From assembly GCA_016195385.1 (NCBI GenBank), contig JACPZS010000039.1, positions 1-64,000 on the forward strand: 64,000 nt of DNA. The letters run 5' to 3'. The notes beneath the pieces were generated by a model. That model ran no database searches. It was not told where the DNA came from and saw only the letters and a list, made by a program, of their open reading frames with translations. This document shows, one piece after another, positions 59,508-64,000 of the stretch. The stretch's first letter is position 1. Each line of letters begins with the position of its first letter. Source of the stretch: Verrucomicrobiota bacterium (GTDB taxonomy: Bacteria > Verrucomicrobiota > Verrucomicrobiia > Limisphaerales > JACPZS01). The translations under genes and the position numbers were made by a program.

Positions 59508-62252
59508 TCAACGATCCAGGCTCTCACGCACGGTCTGCGCGAGCTTCATGGGATCGTACGGCTTCTGGAGAAAATTGAAGCCTTCGCGCAAAGTAAGATC
59601 CTGCCCCGCCATTTCGGCGCTGTAACCGCTGCTGTAAATGATTTTTAGGCCCGGTTTTTTGGCGGTCAGGTGCTCGGCCAATTCGCGGCCGCTGATGCCT
59701 TCGGGCATCACCATGTCGGTCAGGAGCAAGTCCACGCGGCCTTCCAGTTTTTCCCACAGTTTGAGCGCGGCCACGCCGGAGCCGGCAACCTCGACTTGAT
59801 AGCCGAAACGACTGAGAATCTGGCGTACGAGGGCACACAGCGCCGGTTCATCCTCGACGACAAGCACGCGTTCGTTGCCACCGCGGACTGCGGCCGCACT
59901 TCTGGGGATGGGCTTGGGCGGCACGATGCGATCGGCCACCGGCAAAAATATCTTGAACGTCGCGCCGTGGCCGAGTTCGCTCGCCACTTCGATCCAGCCT
60001 TCGTGCTGGCGCACGATGCCGTACACCGTGGCCAGGCCCAGCCCGGTGCCTTTGCCCACATCCTTGGTCGTGAAGAACGGTTCAAAAAGGCGGTGCAGAT
60101 TTTCGCGGGCGATCCCGCAGCCGGTGTCCTCGACACAAAGCCGGACAAATTGTCCGGGCCGGGCGAGGGGGTTCTGCGCCACGTATGCTTCGTCGATCGT
60201 CTGCGTCGTGGCGGTGATGTTGAGCCGGCCGCCCTTGGGCATGGCGTCGCGCGCGTTGACGGCCAGGTTTAACAGGATTTGCTCCATCATCCCTTGATCC
60301 GCGTGAATCGGCGGCAAGTCGCTGGCGTACTCGAATTGCAGTGTGATATCTTCGCCGAGAATCCGCGCCAGCATTTTGGTCAACTGGGTGATGACTTCGT
60401 GGAGTTCGAGTGTCCGCGGTTGCATGACCTGCTTGCGACTGAAGGTCAGCAATTGGCGCGTCAAATTGGAGGCCCGCTCCGTCGCGTCGGCCATCTGGCG
60501 GATGGATTCGATCTGTTCGGGCCGCAATTGCTTGTCATGCAGCAGCAGACCCGCGTGGCCGGTGATGACCGTAAGGACGTTGTTGAAGTCGTGCGCCAGT
60601 CCAGCCGCGAGCTGGCCGATGGATTCCATCTTCTGCGCCTGCCGCAATTGCGCCTCGATGTTCAGGCGTTCGGTAATTTCGACCGCGTAGCAGTGGACGG
60701 CGGGAATGGCCGGCACCGGGAAGAACGACCACGAGAGCGTCCGCAGGCCGAAGGCGGTGTTGAGTTGGAGCCGCGGCTGGTTGGTCGTCAGGCACTCATT
60801 CACAATTTGCGGCGTGCCAGGCGGCAGAATGTCGCGCATGTTGCCTTTGCCCAAATCATGCGCCATCGCCCGCGCGGCGGCATTGAAATAGGCGAGTTTC
60901 CCTTCCGGCGTAAACTCGATCACCATGTTTGGATTGTAACGGGGAAAAGCCGCGAGCGATTCGATCTCAGCCGCGCTTTTTTTCCGTTCCAGGGCGTTGA
61001 CGAAAATTTCGCCGACGAACCGCAGCAATGTCACTTCCTCCTCCGACCAGCGCCGCTCTTGTCGCATGGCATCGAATCCAAAAAATCCAACCGGAGACTT
61101 GCCGTAAACCATCGGCACGAGGAGCAGCGATTTGAGGCCGCCGCTCTCCATCAAAAAGCGCTCCGCGCCGGCCTCCGGCGGCAAGTCTTCAATGCTCGAC
61201 ACTTGGATCGGTACAAGCCTCGGAATCTGTTCCTTGAACCACGGAAACTTGTTGAGCGAAAGATTTTGAAAAGCGTCCCGGCGGGAGGAAATCCCTGCGG
61301 CACACCATTCATGTGTTCGGGAAGTCGAGGCTCCTTCGGCCGTGTACAAAAACACGTAGCTGCGCTCGAGCTGGCTGAATTCCGCCAGCCGCTGCAAGGC
61401 CTGGTGGATGCCGGCATCGATCTCCTCCGCGGCGATGTTGATGAAATGGGACGAGATGTCGGCGATCAACCTTTCGAGCTGCACGCGCAATTGAAGGGAT
61501 TTCTCAGCGCGGCGCCGTTCCGTCAGGTCGTTGACAATCGAGAAAATCAGTTTGCGGCCATTGACTTCCAGCGGGCCGGTGTGGAGTTCCACTTCGCGCA
61601 CTTCGCCGGAGGCCAGGCGGTGGCGGACTTCAAAATGATGATCATGCTGCTCGGCCGCGCGCTGAAGTAATTCCCGCACCCGCTCAGGCGAAGCAGAGTT
61701 GATGTGAAAAATCTCCATCCCCTTGAGCTGCGCCAGATCGTAGCCGTAGAAGCGGCTGGCCGCGCTGTTCGCGTCCACGATGCGGCCGCTGGCCGGATCC
61801 AACAGGAGCTTTATCGCCTGGTTCGTTTCAAACATGGCGCGATACAATTCGCTGGTCTCTCGCAGCGCGGTCTCGGCCAGTTTGCGATCCGTGATGTCCG
61901 TCACCGCGCCGACGGTGCCGACAATTTCGCCGTTCTCATCTCGCAACGGTGAGGCGTGGACTTGCGCCCAGAATGACCCGCCATTGCGGCAGAGCGTCAA
62001 AGTTTCGTAGGCTTCACTCTGCCCTTGCGCGCGCTGCTGATCACGCTGCAGAGCGAGCGACCACTCCTCGCGCCGCAACAATAATTCATAAGCCCGCGCC
62101 CCCAGGAATTCTTGCCGCGAAAATCCGGTCAACTCGCAAAGGCGCGAATTCACGTAGAGCACGACGTCGTCAAGGTCCGTGATCAACAGGCCTTCGGCCA
62201 AATTCTCGACCACGGATTGCAGGCGCGCGAGGTTATGTAAGAACTGTTGCAC
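59508..62252 (-). CDS. Hybrid sensor histidine kinase with PAS, GAF and receiver domains
   Basis: 914 residues from a GTG two codons after an in-frame stop. Two PAS domains (LQSVVENLAEGLLITDLDDV; MFETNQAIKLLLDPASGRIV) are followed by a GAF domain (about 275-440), a third PAS-like segment (FPRYNPNMVIEFTPEGKLAY), HisKA with GLAHDFNNVLTVITGHAG (His ~554), HATPase (NLAVNARDAMPKGG; DTGCGIA; GTGLGLATVYGI) and a C-terminal receiver (VLVVEDEPALCALV, DLLLTDMVMP with Asp ~843). There are no membrane helices, so it is a cytoplasmic sensor. No separate response regulator is nearby. Confidence 0.93.
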   Translation of the reverse strand: MQQFLHNLARLQSVVENLAEGLLITDLDDVVLYVNSRLCELTGFSRQEFLGARAYELLLRREEWSLALQRDQQRAQGQSEAYETLTLCRNGGSFWAQVHASPLRDENGEIVGTVGAVTDITDRKLAETALRETSELYRAMFETNQAIKLLLDPASGRIVDANSAASRFYGYDLAQLKGMEIFHINSASPERVRELLQRAAEQHDHHFEVRHRLASGEVREVELHTGPLEVNGRKLIFSIVNDLTERRRAEKSLQLRVQLERLIADISSHFINIAAEEIDAGIHQALQRLAEFSQLERSYVFLYTAEGASTSRTHEWCAAGISSRRDAFQNLSLNKFPWFKEQIPRLVPIQVSSIEDLPPEAGAERFLMESGGLKSLLLVPMVYGKSPVGFFGFDAMRQERRWSEEEVTLLRFVGEIFVNALERKKSAAEIESLAAFPRYNPNMVIEFTPEGKLAYFNAAARAMAHDLGKGNMRDILPPGTPQIVNECLTTNQPRLQLNTAFGLRTLSWSFFPVPAIPAVHCYAVEITERLNIEAQLRQAQKMESIGQLAAGLAHDFNNVLTVITGHAGLLLHDKQLRPEQIESIRQMADATERASNLTRQLLTFSRKQVMQPRTLELHEVITQLTKMLARILGEDITLQFEYASDLPPIHADQGMMEQILLNLAVNARDAMPKGGRLNITATTQTIDEAYVAQNPLARPGQFVRLCVEDTGCGIARENLHRLFEPFFTTKDVGKGTGLGLATVYGIVRQHEGWIEVASELGHGATFKIFLPVADRIVPPKPIPRSAAAVRGGNERVLVVEDEPALCALVRQILSRFGYQVEVAGSGVAALKLWEKLEGRVDLLLTDMVMPEGISGRELAEHLTAKKPGLKIIYSSGYSAEMAGQDLTLREGFNFLQKPYDPMKLAQTVRESLDR

Positions 62253-62430
62253 GAGTTAAAGCCTTGAAGCACCGGCGGCTCATTTCACAAAAAAACAGCA
62301 GTCTCCAGAAAATTTATCTCGTTGAGAGATCTGTTCCGCGAAGGAACGTCTTTTTCAACCAGCCTGACCCATTGCGTTGACAAATGAATCCACGATCGCC
62401 TGGCGCGAAATTCTGCGAACTTGAAGGGAG

Positions 62431-62456
62431 CCTTCGCCGGCACGGCGCGGCGAAGG
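62431..62456. repeat. Perfect 9-bp stem-loop in intergenic gap
   Basis: CCTTCGCCG and CGGCGAAGG flank an 8-base loop in the gap (62253-62499) between the histidine kinase and the glutaredoxin-like gene. No T-run follows on either strand, so it is more likely a palindromic repeat unit than a terminator. Confidence 0.4.
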
Positions 62457-62499
62457 TTGACCGTGCTGGTTTCGGCGGCTTGCCGCGCCTCGCAACCTC

Positions 62500-62838
62500 T
62501 CAGCGTCGGAATTGCACGGCACCCGTCGCCGGAAGCTCATGCGCGCACGGGGCATTCGTCGGCGCGTCCGGGCGAATTTCATTCGACGAAACCAGACCGT
62601 TCGCCAAGAGGTAGGCCTCGACCTCGTCGCCGCTGATGTCCGGAAGCATCCGCCCGTTGACTTCGACACACGGACTGAGCATCTGCCCGCTCTTCTCGAT
62701 CATTTCCTGTCGCTGCTGCGGATTGTTAATGATGTCGCGATCTTCAAATGGCAGGTCGTATTTGCGCATGATGGCGCGCACGCCCTGGCTCCAGCCACAC
62801 GTTGGTTTCAAATAAGCGATTATTTTCGGTTTAGTCAT
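62500..62838 (-). CDS. Glutaredoxin-like protein with CGWS site
   Basis: 112 residues from the ATG at 62838 (MTKPKIIAYLKPTCGWSQGV); the GTG seven codons upstream was not used. The thioredoxin-fold active site is CGWS, monothiol-like. The family pattern continues with MRKYDLPFEDRDIINNPQQRQEM, a cis-Pro region MLSPCVEVNGRML, and DISGDEVEAYL. It would handle glutathione-type disulfides or bind Fe-S clusters in the cytoplasm. The extra ~25-residue tail (RPDAPTNAPCAHELP) is unusual. A second Cys occurs just after the cis-Pro. Confidence 0.8.
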   Translation of the reverse strand: MTKPKIIAYLKPTCGWSQGVRAIMRKYDLPFEDRDIINNPQQRQEMIEKSGQMLSPCVEVNGRMLPDISGDEVEAYLLANGLVSSNEIRPDAPTNAPCAHELPATGAVQFRR

Positions 62839-63003
62839 AGTTTCAAATCTGACTGCCACCCTGCCAAAAAATCATAACTCCGCAACCTTTTCCTTTTTCG
62901 TTCGCTCCGTTCAGCCGCATCTGGTCGCATCCACAAATTGACGTTTTTGCGCGAAGCACCGCGCTCGGAGCCGGCGCGTTGGGACGATGCTCCTCGGCGG
63001 AGC

Positions 63004-63024
63004 CGGGCCGGAACTGCCGGCCCG
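63004..63024. repeat. GC-rich 8-bp stem-loop
   Basis: CGGGCCGG and CCGGCCCG pair around AACTG, with CTTTTGCTTC following on the plus strand. No plus-strand gene precedes it, so a terminator role is unlikely. It lies in the leader regions of the divergent glutaredoxin-like and phosphodiesterase genes. Confidence 0.35.
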
Positions 63025-63062
63025 CTTTTGCTTCATGGGCGACCGGTGATTTAGCGCCGTTG

Positions 63063-63080
63063 CGTTTCGCGACCGAAACG
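63063..63080 (+). promoter_or_regulatory. Hairpin just upstream of the phosphodiesterase gene
   Basis: CGTTTCG and CGAAACG form a perfect 7-bp stem with a CGAC loop, ending 17 bases before the ATG at 63098. It could be an operator or a translation-modulating hairpin. No clear -10/-35 pair was seen. Confidence 0.3.
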
Positions 63081-63097
63081 GTAAAATCTGTTTCCAG

Positions 63098-63919
63098 ATG
63101 AAGACAATTTTCCCGTTGCTTGGCGCGTGGTGCGTGGGGATCACGGCGCTGTTCAGTGCCGAGAGCCATTCGCCGACACCACTTCCGCAGGCCCATTCCC
63201 ACAACGACTACGAACAAAAGCGTCCGTTGTTCGATGCGCTCGCCCATGGCTTTTGCCACATCGAGGCGGACGTCCACCTCGTCGATGGCAAGTTGCTCGT
63301 GGCGCACGATCGATCCCAGGTCCAGAGCGGGAAAACACTGCAAGCGCTGTATCTCGATCCGTTGCGTGAGCAGGTCCGAAAAAATGGCGGACGGGTTTAC
63401 CGCGACGGCCCGCCGGTCACGTTGCTGATCGACGTGAAGTCCGAAGCTGAACCGACCTACACAGCGCTGCTCACCGTGCTAAAGGATTATCGCGAGCTGC
63501 TAACCTCCTTTCAAAAATCAAAAACAGAAATCCGCGCCATCACGGCCATCATTTCCGGCAATCGCGCCCGCGAGGCCATGGCTGCCGAAAGCAGCCGCAT
63601 CGCCGCCTACGATGGACGGTTGGAAGATTTGGATGCTCCCGACTCGGTTGGCTTCATCCCGTGGATTAGCAGTGACTGGTCGAGCGTCTCCCGCTGGCGC
63701 GGAACCGGTGAATTTCCTGACCAAGACAAACGCAAGCTCCGCGAAATCGTGGCGAAGGCCCACGCGCACGGACGCCAAGTGCGCTTCTGGGGCACGCCGG
63801 ACAAACCCGTTGTCTGGCGCGAGTTGCTCGACGCCGGCGTGGACATTCTCATCGCCGATGACTTGCCCGTGTTGAAGGATTTTTTGCTCGGCCAGCAAAA
63901 GGCAGCGCCAGCCAAGTGA
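63098..63919 (+). CDS. Secreted PI-PLC/GDPD-like phosphodiesterase (AIM6-like)
   Basis: 273 residues with a signal peptide (IFPLLGAWCVGITALFSAES). The TIM-barrel phosphodiesterase signature is HSHNDYEQKRPLFDALAHG, then HIEADVHLVDGKLLVAHDR, with Glu/Asp metal ligands and a catalytic His as in glycerophosphodiester phosphodiesterases and calcium-dependent PI-PLC. LLIDVKSEAEPTYTALLTVL and the terminal RFWGTPDKPVVWRELLDAGVDILIADD complete the barrel. It probably hydrolyses a phosphodiester of a lipid head group outside the cytoplasm. Family resemblance to AIM6-type proteins is from memory. Nothing recognisable follows to the window end. Confidence 0.82.
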   Translation: MKTIFPLLGAWCVGITALFSAESHSPTPLPQAHSHNDYEQKRPLFDALAHGFCHIEADVHLVDGKLLVAHDRSQVQSGKTLQALYLDPLREQVRKNGGRVYRDGPPVTLLIDVKSEAEPTYTALLTVLKDYRELLTSFQKSKTEIRAITAIISGNRAREAMAAESSRIAAYDGRLEDLDAPDSVGFIPWISSDWSSVSRWRGTGEFPDQDKRKLREIVAKAHAHGRQVRFWGTPDKPVVWRELLDAGVDILIADDLPVLKDFLLGQQKAAPAK

Positions 63920-64000
63920 GTGCGCCACACGGTTGATGCAAGTACGGGTGCGCGAATCATGCTGCGGATTCCAGCCAATAATTTCCAGAAATGTCTTTCG

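Noticed and set aside
60279-61670. Plus-strand ORF of 463 residues
   Set aside because: It is the shadow of the hybrid histidine kinase and lacks any family motif.
1-64000. CRISPR array, tRNA or rRNA genes, IS elements, prophage
   Set aside because: No evenly spaced identical repeats, cloverleaf-like sequence with a GGTTCGAATCC-type arm outside coding DNA, rRNA segments or transposase motifs were noticed by eye; a tRNAscan or Infernal run was not possible.

Overview
The window looks like chromosomal DNA from a Verrucomicrobiota bacterium, most likely near Pedosphaera/Limisphaerales (former subdivision 3). This is inferred from family content, not from a marker-gene tree. The signs are a four-protein pseudopilin cassette of the type named Verru_Chthon A-D, very large secreted Thr/Asn-rich proteins ending in a shared '[FY][FY]R[VL]' tail, a DUF1549/DUF1553 plus DUF1501 gene pair, an H-X9-DG pseudopilin, and high-GC genes with few Shine-Dalgarno sites. 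No rRNA, tRNA, CRISPR array, IS element or prophage was seen.

Layout. 1-8.3 kb: secreted surface proteins (a partial beta-helix-like giant, an Ig-like protein, a purple acid phosphatase-like phosphoesterase) and a fossil fragment of the first gene. 8.3-11 kb: a solitary nuoA, a phosphohexomutase and a GNAT acetyltransferase. 11-34 kb: one long minus-strand block. Read in the direction of transcription it holds pilB2-pilT-pilB-pilC closed by a terminator, a BrnT/BrnA-type toxin-antitoxin pair with its own promoter and palindromic operator, two GspG-like pseudopilins, pseudopilins D-B-C, the large PilX-like protein A, and a 2697-residue subtilisin. This reads as a type IV pilus/type II secretion-like machine next to probable exported cargo. 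34-38 kb: two membrane proteins, a PaaK-like ligase and an M42 peptidase. 38-46 kb: a second subtilisin, the DUF1549/1553-small membrane protein-DUF1501 cluster and an esterase. 46-49 kb: an ECF-type sigma factor, a VapBC pair with a palindrome at its start codon, and a 21-bp repeat array that encodes heptapeptides and runs in frame, through one TAA, into a conserved-looking hypothetical gene. 49-53 kb: an H-X9-DG pseudopilin and a 14-repeat RCC1 protein. 53-64 kb: a Ser/Thr kinase with TPRs, a WYL regulator, Rho, an OlsB/OlsA-like ornithine-lipid pair, a hybrid histidine kinase, a glutaredoxin-like protein and a PI-PLC/GDPD-like phosphodiesterase.

The points most worth a second look are the heptad-repeat ORF with its in-frame stop, a 132-bp in-frame insertion inside the kinase domain, the 7+7 RCC1 architecture, and the common C-terminal tail shared by otherwise unrelated exported proteins. 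All functional calls come from reading motifs by eye; no database search was run.
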